A stretch of DNA of 64,000 nt, from assembly GCA_025765615.1 (NCBI GenBank), contig JAIVFJ010000003.1, forward strand, positions 310,001-374,000, in the 5' to 3' direction. Positions 22,671 through 33,190 of this stretch are shown piece by piece; within the stretch, counting starts at the first letter, position 1; every line of letters begins with the position of its first letter. The position numbers and the translations under genes are program-made. Origin of the DNA: Zopfochytrium polystomum. Its lineage: Eukaryota; Chytridiomycota; Chytridiomycetes; Chytridiales; Chytridiaceae. A model generated the notes under the pieces. It was not told the DNA's origin, did not search any database, and was given only the letters and a program-made list of their open reading frames with translations.

Positions 22671-24532
22671 TTACAATGTATACCATACCCTCAACCCAAT
22701 GTGATCCGAGGGATAAACGGGATCCCCATCGCCGAGCCTCCCGCTCAGCCCTGCAATTGCGTCTCTACCCAAGTAGGCGACCCTTTCGACTGTGAGTGCA
22801 TCAAGGGGTAGATGGACAACGCGGTCCATGCGGCGAGGAGCAAACTTTTTTGAGGGATAATTGACGCCCACTGTGTATCCACTGCTGCCATCGGTCATCG
22901 TGGCAACCTCTCCGCGGCCGTCGTCTCGTGACGAGGCTACTGTCCAGGCGTCTACCAAACCGAGGCGCTCTGGCGCGTCCTCTTCTTCATCTTGGGTTAT
23001 GTTGAAGTCGCCGCAGATGATACTTAGTGTTCGGCCCGCAGTAACACCATCAGCACCAGGCGTGGTAGCCCACAGCCCACCGTGGTTGCCCGCTGCCGCT
23101 TCAATGACGTCCTTTGCCAACTGTCTCTGGACGTCACGCGCGGGTGCGTGGTCCATCGACTCAAAATGGGCAGTTGCGCACCGCACAACAAGCTCCTCTT
23201 CGTTCCCAACCTCGTCTACCGAAGCATCGCCTGCCAGGCTTTCGCTGCGCGCGCTCCTGATGGCTGCAACTTCAACCGCAACAATGCCGCGTCCCATACG
23301 GGAGGGGAGCTCGACGTCGACGCAAGAGCGGAGCAGCCACCGGTCCCGGCGCACGAGCACAACCACGCCGTAAAACGCGCGAACGCAGCAAGATTGTCGG
23401 CCGGCGTGGTCATCACTCAGCCAGTAGAGCGCGCGGACGACAGGATGGGCGCAGAGGACGTCAAGGAACGTGTGAGTGACTTCTTGGAGGCAGATAATGT
23501 CCGGGAGTTGACCGGCTGTGTCGCGCGAGAGAACCAGGTTGAGTAGGTGCGAGGCGCGGGCAGATTGGTGAAGGGCCTCAAACCAGACGTTGTATGTGAC
23601 AATAGAGAGTGTCGTGCTGCCTCGGGAGGACGCGATTGGGGCGGAGCTTAAAGGCAGTACAGCCGACTCTCCGGGTGACTCTAGCGCTGGGTGCCAGCTG
23701 TTGGAACTGTTCCCCAGTAGCCGGCCCATCAGCCACTCGGCCCATCCACCCTCTTTGCAAACAAATCCGTGAAGACGTTTGCTTTTTAGTGATTCGAGGG
23801 GTGGTTTCCTGACGATGCGGCCTGGCGGCACGCGAAAGCAGTGAAGGGAGCCTGCCATGAAGCGAATGGCGCGCTCGATCTGGGATTCATTCGGGTCCAG
23901 TGACGTTGCGTATGGCTCTTTTGGCGCCGAGGGGGCATCGAGGAGGTCAACCGTCACAATGTAGCACTCCTTGAATGTGATCGGAGTGAAGTCTGCGGTG
24001 TTCATGGCCACAGACACGTTGGATGACCGGCCCAGTTGAATTCCTTCGACAGCATGTTTCAACTATGAGAACTACGTGAATCGACAATTACGACGTACAG
24101 CTGCAGCGAAAGAAAAAAAAGCTGCTTACAGTAAATTTCAAGTTTGAGCATTCGACGGCCTCCAGCTTGGCGGTAGATGCAGCACCGTCTACGGTGATGC
24201 GGGTACCTCTGCAAGACTCAATTCGGACCGAAGCAATTGGGGCTGAAATGGTGATATCGCAGTCGTTCAGCCGGGTCAACACAACGCCGACCACTGCATC
24301 GCCGATCGTGGTGCATGCTGTGGTCTGATCCAATTGACGATCGCTTACAACTTTTGTGGAGAAGCCATCGAAGTCGGACTGTGATTGAGGAGGAATCGCC
24401 AAACCTCAGCAGATCGCAAGGGCAAGGCAGACCGCCCAACAACGCGCTTACCAGGCACATGGTCGAGGAATTAGAAGATGAATTCGGTGGAGGAGGAGCA
24501 GGGGCGCTCGGTGAGTCCGCGGTTGAATCCAT
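22671..24532 (-). CDS. Beta-helix (C-CAP/TBCC-like) domain fused to an endonuclease/exonuclease/phosphatase (TDP2-like) domain
   Basis: ATG 24532 starts a Pro/Ser-rich exon (MDSTADSPSAPAPPPPNSSS) ending at donor GTAAGC. Exon 2 carries short Cys/Val repeats (VVLTRLNDCDITI, VRIESCRGTRITV, KLEAVECSNLKFT) typical of the C-CAP/TBCC right-handed beta-helix. An intron at about 24,063-24,130 (GTAAGC...TCATAG) leads to KHAVEGIQLGRSSNVSVA. After a linker with GRIVRKPPLESLKSKRLHGF comes a complete EEP fold: TYNVWFE, ICLQEV, RRDRWLL, CATAHFES, CGDFNITQDEE and SDHIGL (catalytic Asn, Glu, Asp/Asn, and terminal Asp-His). The motif set resembles tyrosyl-DNA phosphodiesterase 2 and related Mg-dependent phosphodiesterases, which act on DNA, RNA or phospholipid. 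EEP call is firm; the beta-helix call and TDP2 specificity are inference. Confidence 0.75.
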
Positions 24533-24807
24533 GGTGGTGGGAGGTGGAAACAGTCACCAAGCCTTTTTTATTAATTTGCTTTCGATGTTGAGTTCGTTGT
24601 GGGACCGACCATTGGCCCGAAATCGCCACCGTGGAACTTGGACCATTTGCATGTTTATATTAATGATTGAAACAGATTATTACAACACAACATATGATGC
24701 ACGAAGAGCGCGCACCGCGCATGTTTGGAGTAAGTTATAGAGGCAACAAGGGCCTGGCAGCCTTTACAATGTATTATTATATCACATGGTCACTGCCAGC
24801 GAGGTGC

Positions 24808-24843
<36 letters not shown>

Positions 24844-25189
24844 GCTGCCATTTACCACTGCAGCCGACACGGTCGCGTTCGATGCTTAGCGCACACGATG
24901 CACGCACGATACCACAAAGACAAGACAAGACAAGACAACAGCAACAACAACAACAACCTATATGGTGTGTTTGGCGGGTGGTTGGTGGTTGGCGGTGAGG
25001 GGGTTGGGTTGGGTTGCGCGGTTGTTGGTCCCTACATGTATGTACATAACATTAGAAAAACAGAAAAAAACCCTTCAAAGCACAAAAAGAAAATCAAATA
25101 ACACAACAACGGTTCGTTTCCTCACGTGATATTTTAGTTACAAAGGCTGGGGGAGGGTGGCCTGAGAGCAAAGAGTTTGGTTATACTGT
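24533..25189. other. Divergent intergenic region with microsatellites
   Basis: Holds the presumed promoters of the EEP-fusion gene (-) and the RING-H2 gene (+). A (GA)n run lies at about 24,806-24,845, ACAAG and CAA repeats at about 24,920-24,957, and G-rich GGTTGG repeats at about 24,980-25,025. No gene seen. Confidence 0.7.
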
Positions 25190-28100
25190 ATGCCTGATCC
25201 ACCACCGCCGACGCCGCTACTGCCTGGCACTGCCGGGAAGGCGGCGATCGCATCGTCTCGGCCGTTGGCGACTTTGGGCCCGTCGTCGTCGTCATCGCAT
25301 TCATCGTTGCATTCGCCGTCGCCGCCCTCGGCGTCGTCTTCATCACCATCGCCGTCACAGTTCTCTTCCACCTCCTCCTCCGCCTCTTCGGAAAGGGACC
25401 CTCCCGATCGGCCTCGACAGGCCGCCGGAACTTCATCCCTTGCACCGGCCACAACTCCGTCCCCTGCCGCAGCGGCAGCTGCCGCTGCCGCCGCCACCGC
25501 TGGATCGACCACAACTACTATTGCCTCCCATGCATCGCCGATCGCCAATCACTCTGCTTGGATTCCTCCGCGCCCTTCGCGTCACTCGATTGCTGCTTCC
25601 TCCCCGTCGTCTTCCTCCCGGTCACAAGCGACAAACCAGACTGGCTACCCTCACTCTGTGCTTCAGCCCCCAATCCCCGAGCGACCACGGTACCCTCCAG
25701 TATCATCTACATCTCTGCCGCCAACATCCGCTTCCCTCGATTCATTCACCCCATCTCTTTTCACCTCCTCTACATCAATCTCCTCGACTTCATCTCCCGT
25801 CTCCCAGAGTCCCCCGGAGCGAATGTCTTTCCGTTTGCCCCCGCCACCGCCACCGCCGTCAAAGCCTTCTCATCTATCCTCCGCACCTGTGTCACTCACT
25901 TCGAAACGCGCGTCCGTGCCAAGCCCCTCATCCATAAGATCCGTCCCTACTCCCCTCTCCATGGAGCAACGACGGCAGCTGCTCACTTCATCAACAGTAC
26001 ATCCCGCCAATCCGACGCACAGGTCAAGCGGTGCTGATCAGGATCAGTACTTCATCACACCACTATCCCCTTCATCGTCCCCACCGCCTACAGCACCGTT
26101 ACTTCCGAAAAATGCCGACGGCTCTTTGCGAAAGTCACCCTCTCCTCCCCCATTTTCAGGACCACCGCGAAGAATGTCGGCCGACAACATAGGGCTCTAC
26201 CAGAGGTCCACCTACGCGAGACCTGCGTCATCTGATGCGCTTGCCTCTTTGATGGAGGCAGCCGAGACGACCGAATCGGTGGGAAAAGCGAGCGACTCCG
26301 GTTCTGACAGCGCCAACCCAAAAGTTCCGGTCCGATCGCCTGCAGCGAAGTCAGCAGCGCTGGCTGCTCAACAGCACAATTCCTCCCTTGCGCCGACGAG
26401 GGGATTGTCGGTAGGATCGGTGTCAGGCAAATCGAGTCCAGCAGAGAAAGCGAGCAAGGTGGATGTTCTGCGCAGGGAAAACTCGATCGGATCAAATGCG
26501 TCAACCTCTTCATCGTCCTCTGGTTCAAATTCTAGACGTGAGTAGTGCATTTTGTGTTTTTCTGATTAGGCGCGTGGCTGAAATGCGACGTCCCAGAGTA
26601 CGGTATCCCATACAGAAGGCCTGGGGAGAACGGGACACCCCAGGCGGAGTCCACAAATTCGTCCTCTGCATTGACTCGTTATGGGCAAGATCCAGTCGAC
26701 ACGAAGCGACAAAGTGTGTCAACTATACCACCACAGATTCCCCAACGCCCAAGCGCTCCAACTCCACCCAGACCAACCCAGGATTATATTTCGCCTTCCT
26801 CCGCACCTTCCATTAGTATACCCAGCCCAGCATCTCGCCTCGGGCCTCAGCCTTCCGCACAACCATCTCCCAGTGCAACACCACCAGGGACGCAGCCCCG
26901 ATCGTACCCACCCCTGCCGCCATGGGACCCTGTGAATCGTCGACCAACTCGTCCAGCCAATGCCTCCATGAACCGAATGAATACTGCCGCTCATCCGGCA
27001 GCTCCCCAAATGATGATTAACAACCCGCGGACTGCCACCGTCCGGCGCAACTGGGTTTCCCATGTTTTTGGAAACTTTGGAAGCATTTCCAGAAGTAGCA
27101 AGATCCTCTTGATACTCACCTGCATGATGATGATTGCAGAGGTCTGTCTTCACCACGCAATCTACTTTCTATTTGGGTTGACTTTTCACCCCTTTACCAG
27201 ATTATCTCCACGTCCTTCGTCCTATTCGTATCATACGGAGAGTCGTGTGACCGTCCTTTGACCTTATTCTTGACCGTGTACATTGTTCGAGAAGCGTTCT
27301 GTATCCCCCTTGTTGTGTACCAGTACCTCCATCCCGTGAGCGACAGACCGCGACCAAATATCCAACTTAATCGCGTGATTAGCAAATGGGTTGACAGGTT
27401 AGTGTTAGCTGGTCATCTTTGAGTACTGAACAAATTGGGAAGGGCGAAATGGACTTTGGATGCTTTCGGAATTCTTTGGTTCGTATTTGGGAACTGGTGG
27501 GTCTTTACATCTGTGACATGCTCGAAAACTTCTCCAACTGTTTTCTTCATGTCGCTTATATTGGTGCTGCTGGGATACGCACTGATGATGATTCCCATCA
27601 TTCTGTGTGGAGGTATTGTGTTCTGCCTTCCGTGCGTCCTAGTTTGGACTCGAATGCTACGTGGCAGAGGCGATGCTGGAGACGGGGGCGACGATGGTGA
27701 CGATGGAGGACTCGGAGCTCCTGCAGACGTAATCAAGAATATCCCGATCGTCAAGTACAGACGAAAAGGTGGCCCTCGACATAAAAAGCGACATTCTGGT
27801 TATAGCGATCCAATGCTGACAGCTGTTGCGATTGTCGATGGAACCAATGTGCCAAGCTCCTCTGTGTCGGACGGAATGTCGTTGCGGAGAGTGTCTGTGA
27901 ATCCTGGAGCAGCGACGAGTAGTGTGAGCGCGAACGGGTCAGGATTGGTTGGGCACCCCACGTGGAGAAGGCGAGGCAGTGTTGCAACCCCATCAGCTGC
28001 AACGGCATCTAACTATGCTGTGGATGGCAACAGCTCAGAATCTGCGGATAAGTTCGAAAATGTCACGCTTGTGCCCCATGATGGAGCTGCGGTTCGTGGC

Positions 28101-28937
28101 CTTGGCGTGCGATCCGATGACGTTATTGAGGAAGTGGAGGCGCAAGGAAGCGATTTAGTGCAGAGATCTTCCGCGTCGGTAGAGCATGGAAGATCGGAAG
28201 ACTCCTCTTCCGAGAGCATAACCACAGCCGCAGCGACAGAAGCGAGTGGACGACCTCCGAAGATTCCGCGAAGGCCGATCCCCTCCATAGTTGCTGGTGG
28301 TGGCAGTAGCGTACTTGCAAACCCGACGGTCGAAGCTTTCAGGCTTCCTCCACGGCCTGAGTCTCGATCAAGCCAACGCTCCGGTGGTTCCACGACGTCG
28401 GCAACAGCGATGAGCGGGTCCCCAGCGACCATATACCCACCCACACCGCCAGCAAACCCACCTGTGCGACCCTCTTCTTTCCAAGGGCCGGCACATGTTG
28501 CTATATCCATGGCTCCGCAACCGTCCCAAGCATCATCCTCGTCGTCTGCCCCTTCTTCCTCCAGCTCATCGCATCCGCCATCCCACACTCCCATCCAGAG
28601 CGCCCCTTCTAATTTCGCTTCCTCCTCATCTGTTCCACCTTCGCCACCAACTGGCCCACCACCGGTGGTCAGGCGGCCTTTGAAAACTGACGCGGACGGC
28701 GCGACGGAGATTGAACTGGAAGATGAGGATGCCGTTTGCGTGATCTGTCTCAACCAGTACGAGGACGGAGAACATTTGCGACGGCTACCGTGCCTTCACC
28801 ATTTCCATGTCAAATGTGTTGATGAATGGTTGCGTCTCAACAAGACCTGCCCGCTTTGCGTGAGGGATGTTACTCAGCAAGCAACATCTCCTTCTGGCAA
28901 CAGTCTTGTGCTGGGAGACCCAGGAATTGGCGCATGA
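25190..28937 (+). CDS. Membrane-anchored RING-H2 E3 ubiquitin ligase
   Basis: ATG 25190 begins a roughly 450-residue Ser/Pro/Ala-rich, probably disordered N-terminus. Intron 26,538-26,596 (phase consistent) joins it to a further Pro-rich region. Four hydrophobic segments follow: [14 protein letters not shown] plus [10 protein letters not shown] (split by an intron, donor after 27,140, acceptor near 27,200); [34 protein letters not shown]; and [20 protein letters not shown]. The last intron ends near 27,440. After a Ser-rich linker, an acidic segment (EIELEDEDA) leads into a C3H2C3 RING at about 28,735-28,865: [30 protein letters not shown], all eight zinc ligands present. Plant and fungal proteins with this layout are endomembrane ubiquitin ligases. 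Substrates unknown. The 9-residue tail ends at TGA 28937. Confidence 0.85.
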
Positions 28938-29630
28938 TGGGCTACTTCATTTGGGTTGAGCATCTATTTTAAGTGGGAACTTGCTTCCCCTTCTGTTTCT
29001 TGTTATCCATGCTCGCTTCTCAATATTCCCTTTGTATCGCTGTTGATTGTCATGCCCGCTCCTTATCGACGACCCGTGGTCACGCCACAACGTGTCATGA
29101 GGAGCACAGAACAATATGTCGATGGGACTTGCCTGAAGCCTGCTTTCTCATGGTCTGCAATCACCCAACCTCCCTTTAATTCCAACCTCCTTTGTTTTCT
29201 TTCTGAAGATCATATTTCTGTAGACTGTTTTGCTTTGCCATTTTTCCCTCTCATGTCCACACCTCAATATCTGCTCTTTCCTGTCATTGATTGACCCCCA
29301 TCCTGGCTAGTCATTCATTGTTTCCTCCCTTTTTTCCTCCTTTCTTTACCTATTCTGGACCATCATTAAGAGCTCAACAAACAGGGCAATGCTGCGAAAA
29401 ATTTCGTTCGCCAAATATTCTTCCTGCACTTTCCTCGCATATAAATGCATCCAGCAATTATGCTGGCAGCTTAACATCAAGCGAGACGAATGCATTCGAA
29501 GAGCACCAAGCTGGCATAATTGTATTCCGCGACCCCGCTCATTCTGTACACAGTGGAACCAAGAAGCCAAGATCTCTCCAATTCTCTCCTCGATCTGCTA
29601 ACAACAGGTTGACAAGCATTAAACAGAGAG
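28938..29630. other. Convergent intergenic region, no gene recognised
   Basis: T- and pyrimidine-rich sequence between the 3' ends of the RING-H2 gene and the MULE-derived gene. Probably the two 3' UTRs. Frames here lack protein-like character. Confidence 0.5.
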
Positions 29631-31832
29631 CTATGAAATGGCGATCACGTCACGGGTAAAAGTGGGGCAGGTGCGCTTGTTGTGACCAGTCATTTTACAA
29701 TGGCCACATTTTCGGTGGGACTCTCGCTCGTCAAAGTGCTCAAAAAAGCCGAGATCGCGAGCCGAAATGTTGATCTCCTCCTCGTGTCGGTCAATTAACC
29801 AGTGGTGGTCGATATCGTTTACACTGAGCACACTCCCCTCGGCTATGATAGTGGCTATTCTGTGCTTACACGGCAATCCAAAAATCGTCGTAAATCGCCC
29901 GGAGCATGGCTCCATCCGGTCCGGATCGTCCACCTGCTTGAGCTGCTCCCATATCTTGTCCAAGGCGATGTGCGAGACTTTTCCCAGCCCTGCGGCCAAA
30001 AATGGATGATTGAAGCGGAGCGGTCGCGCAGATAGCACTGCCGATCGCGTCGACGCCTCGCTGCTTTCCTGGTCCTTCAGGGTGCGCTGGATGCCCTCGA
30101 TCGCCAACAGCAGGTTCTTGCTCGACAGCTCCACGTCTATCCTCGCGATTACTTGGTTTCCGTCTGCTCCCAAGGTCGCGGTGTGTCCGACGTGGCGCGC
30201 GCGGTCTGTCCACGCCGTGACAAAGCACTCCTTGAAGGCCAACCACCCTTCGAGGTATCGCATCACAACTAGGCGGCGGGATAGCTTCGCCTTGAGTTGC
30301 TTCAAGGCTTCTTCGTAGATTTCGGGAGAGGCGCTGGCGCACAGCGCCAGCCAGTCGACCATGATTTCGTCGCAGATACTGGTGCTGTCGTCACCTGGGA
30401 TCATGCCCTTCAGCTGTGATGCAATTTTGTCGCTGATGTGCCGGAGGGAGATTATATTCGCAACCGTGGGAAAGACTTCGCCCACGGCTGCCATGAGAGG
30501 AAGCTCTCGCTCCGTGACAATGACTTTTGGGGGGTCGACGAGCAGCTGCGAGAGGCATTGGAGAGCCCAGATGTAGTCACCCGCCTCCTCGCCCGGAAGA
30601 AGCGCAAAAGCGACGTTCACTGTGCGGTCGTTCTCGGTTACAGAAACAACGCTTAGAAGGGACAAGCTTGTGCTACTGGTTTTGTGCAGGCAGTCCATCA
30701 GCAGAACAGTCGGCCGCCTTCGTAGCTCTTTGAACCCACTCGGGGATGCAAAAAACAATGACTTTACTCGCCGGGTACCGTCCGCAGCGTCCACACCAGG
30801 GGCTTGCTCGTATCGGGCAAAGTAATTTTCTTGATTTAGCCATTCAAGGAGAGTTTCCATTGACGAGCGTCCGGTTAGCTCAACCTTGCGTCGCTTTTGT
30901 CGCATGTTTGCAATGTCTTTTTGAGTGGTGAGCAGGCTCGGGAACCGCGCTTGGAGGGACCTCCTGATAGATCTTCCGCTCAAACCTGCGCGATAGAGCT
31001 CCTCGAAGTGCTCCCTTGCTTCGCTAGGAAGCTGTCGCGCCAGCGGTAAATTATGAAAGGATCCAGCATCGCAGGTGTGCAGCCCATTTGTGACGGTGAG
31101 CTTCCACTTTCCCTCGCGGGACGCCATCCGCCTGCCCGTCAACTTGAAGGGACATCCTACCCGTCGAGTGCTGCACCTCCGCCTCTTCTTGTTCTCATCC
31201 GGCACGTACTTACGCGCCTTTCCGCCAAGCACGCACTGCATCCGAACGCGCACAGGCGAGTTGGACGCGATCGCGACGGCGTACTTGTGCGCGACGGCAA
31301 ACTCCTTGACGAAGCGGATCAGATCGTCGCGGTTTTCAAACTCTTGGCCGTGCGGCGGCGGCGGGCGGTCCGGGTCGGTGGGCTGGTCGCCGGGGGGCGG
31401 GTCCTCGCCGTCCGCTTGCTCGGCGTCGGCGTCGTCGTGCGGCGACGATCGCGTCTCGTCGGGGTCCGCCGCTTCGGCGCCGTCGGCGTCGTCGTCTTCG
31501 TCAAAGTGGTCGAGGCCGACGTCGTCGTCGTCTTCGTCGTCCTCGTCGTCTCGATCCGAGGCGATCGACCCAATCCCAGGGTCCGGGCCCGATCCGCTGC
31601 GACCATCTGCCGCAACGCCGTTGTGCAGCCAGTCGTCTAGCCGATCGCTGTCCCAGGGGCGTCTGGATTCGTGTTCGCCGGCGGGGTGGGCGGGGCCGGG
31701 TCCTGCGCCGCTGGAGCCGTTCATTGGATTATTGGATTGAAACTCCGAAGAAAATCTTTGACGCTTTCCTTGATCACTGACCTGCCCTAACTCCTTATAG
31801 ACGGCCATGTCTCTTAGGTATGGGTGGTGCAA
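29631..31832 (-). CDS. FAR1/MULE-transposase-derived protein, single long ORF
   Basis: A continuous 733-codon frame from 31832 to 29631; MAVYKEL at 31808 or MNGSSGAG near 31,723 are alternative starts. Order: an Asp/Glu-rich region; a FAR1/WRKY-GCM1-type zinc domain (MQCVLGG, VGCPFKLTGR, GLHTCD, about 31,050-31,330); a MULE transposase core with first Asp in LLMDCLHKTSS and the family pattern ALLPGEEAGDYIWALQCLSQ; a SWIM-like GLPCKHRIATI; and a C-terminal zinc knuckle CGHCKMTGHNKRTC. The usual second catalytic block, TDRD in active elements, reads VTERELPL, the C-x-W-H motif is replaced by ISLRHIS, and no clear catalytic Glu block is seen. No terminal inverted repeats were noticed. An uninterrupted frame without the active-site residues favours a domesticated regulator over an active transposon. 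Confidence 0.75.
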   Translation of the reverse strand: MHHPYLRDMAVYKELGQVSDQGKRQRFSSEFQSNNPMNGSSGAGPGPAHPAGEHESRRPWDSDRLDDWLHNGVAADGRSGSGPDPGIGSIASDRDDEDDEDDDDVGLDHFDEDDDADGAEAADPDETRSSPHDDADAEQADGEDPPPGDQPTDPDRPPPPHGQEFENRDDLIRFVKEFAVAHKYAVAIASNSPVRVRMQCVLGGKARKYVPDENKKRRRCSTRRVGCPFKLTGRRMASREGKWKLTVTNGLHTCDAGSFHNLPLARQLPSEAREHFEELYRAGLSGRSIRRSLQARFPSLLTTQKDIANMRQKRRKVELTGRSSMETLLEWLNQENYFARYEQAPGVDAADGTRRVKSLFFASPSGFKELRRRPTVLLMDCLHKTSSTSLSLLSVVSVTENDRTVNVAFALLPGEEAGDYIWALQCLSQLLVDPPKVIVTERELPLMAAVGEVFPTVANIISLRHISDKIASQLKGMIPGDDSTSICDEIMVDWLALCASASPEIYEEALKQLKAKLSRRLVVMRYLEGWLAFKECFVTAWTDRARHVGHTATLGADGNQVIARIDVELSSKNLLLAIEGIQRTLKDQESSEASTRSAVLSARPLRFNHPFLAAGLGKVSHIALDKIWEQLKQVDDPDRMEPCSGRFTTIFGLPCKHRIATIIAEGSVLSVNDIDHHWLIDRHEEEINISARDLGFFEHFDERESHRKCGHCKMTGHNKRTCPTFTRDVIAIS

Positions 31833-32075
31833 TTATGGCGTTGTTATTCAACTTCATCAGGCTCGACAAAGAAAGAAACCCAACTCTCTCTCGAATCCAT
31901 CAACAGTAACCACGCGCGCCACCATCTTTCCAACTTCGTCTCCTTTCCACAAGTTGGGGCAATGCCTCATATTCCTCAATTTTAGGAGGGATGTGCCAAT
32001 TAAAAAAGGGAAAGGGTCCATATGCTCTTTCGGGAGGACCAAATCCTAAGCGAGCACCAGGCTGTCTTCGTTGTT

Positions 32076-32590
32076 TGGTGTGAGTGCTGTTAACTCGGGC
32101 GGGAGCGAGCACAATTGCGCGGTCGTGGGCGAGACGTGGTTTTTGTTCTACTTGGTAAAAATGTCCACAACCATCTCTGTTGTCGGCTTGTACTCAACCG
32201 AGATGACTTTCTCGTGCTGGATTTTCTCCCACACAAATTCGACCTTCACCGCTTCGTGCTTGGTACACTTGAGATTCCAGTCTCTGTTACCGTCTTGATG
32301 ACTGAGGTGCTGTCTTTGTAGAGAGTGGTTGGTCCTGAATCAGCGAGAGTCTGTGCAACCAAATCGCTTCCTTCATGGCCTTCTCAAGAGGCCCTCCAAT
32401 TCTGACACTGTTGTTGACACACAGACCTCATGTGCAGCTCAGCTCATAGTCGTTTTGGACCATTTGTGGCAGCTCTTCAAAACAATGTTATGTGCTTTGA
32501 TGAACTACGGAACATCACGGTTGCTTACTGCTGTCTGGGCTGTTGTTTCTATCAATCAATGATTTGTCACTCTCTGAAAGGGGCAGCAAA
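32076..32590 (-). mobile_element. Decayed copia-1 3' end (LTR scrap plus RNase H)
   Basis: The + sequence at 32,150-32,330 closely follows 36,375-36,560, the antisense of the copia-1 RNase H end (VEFVREKVQHEKV region), with many substitutions. Just before it, about 32,076-32,140 resembles the copia-1 LTR (TGAGTGCTG...AACTC...GCG(A/G)TCGTG). Frames are broken; an old fragment. Confidence 0.75.
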
Positions 32591-32649
32591 ATTCAAAAAG
32601 GAAGGAAGTCAACATGCTGTCTGTCTGTCTGAGTGGAAGTCAACAGGTT

Positions 32650-33190
32650 GTTTGTATACCTCCCCACTCTGGGAGTGAGGCTGCTGCAGGTAGGTGGCGA
32701 GATTGCGGCTGAAGGCTGCAATCTCGCATGCTCGGCAAGAAGGGATGGGATGGGGATGGATCTCTTGCACACGTAGCGTGCAAGGGGGTTTTTTGGGTAC
32801 TTGGGGACAACTGGGACAATCCTCACCTGTTTCTCACAAGAGATTTCTTGGAGAAACGGTGAAAGATAGAGAAAAGAGAAAAGAAAAAAAACTATAACAA
32901 AAACTGAAAGCCCCGAAGAGGAAAAAAACTCGAAGACATCCAACTCAAATCCACACACATGATTCAACCTGCTTTGGCATCAATTTCATCACTGCCAAAG
33001 CAGCCAAATAATCCAGAAATCAAAGAAGGAGCGGCTTCAGTGCCTTCGGCACCTCTGCCGCAAGCGAAACAATTTGGAACAATCGCAATGACGCCCCACA
33101 ACCCTTAGCAAATTTTCCACCAACAGCAAATTGCCTACCAGACGAAAACGCTGTTCTGCTTGTTGGGAAGCTTGTTGGACAGAATCTTGA
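32650..33190. other. Unassigned sequence between copia fragments
   Basis: No gene. An A-rich tract lies at about 32,865-32,925. Copia-derived similarity resumes at about 33,150 (antisense of the protease/GAG-pre-integrase area of copia-1). Confidence 0.4.

Noticed and set aside
25134..25548. Long - strand frames opposite the RING-H2 first exon
   Set aside because: They are antisense shadows of the Ser/Pro/Ala-rich exon; the + frame has the consistent splice structure and domains downstream.
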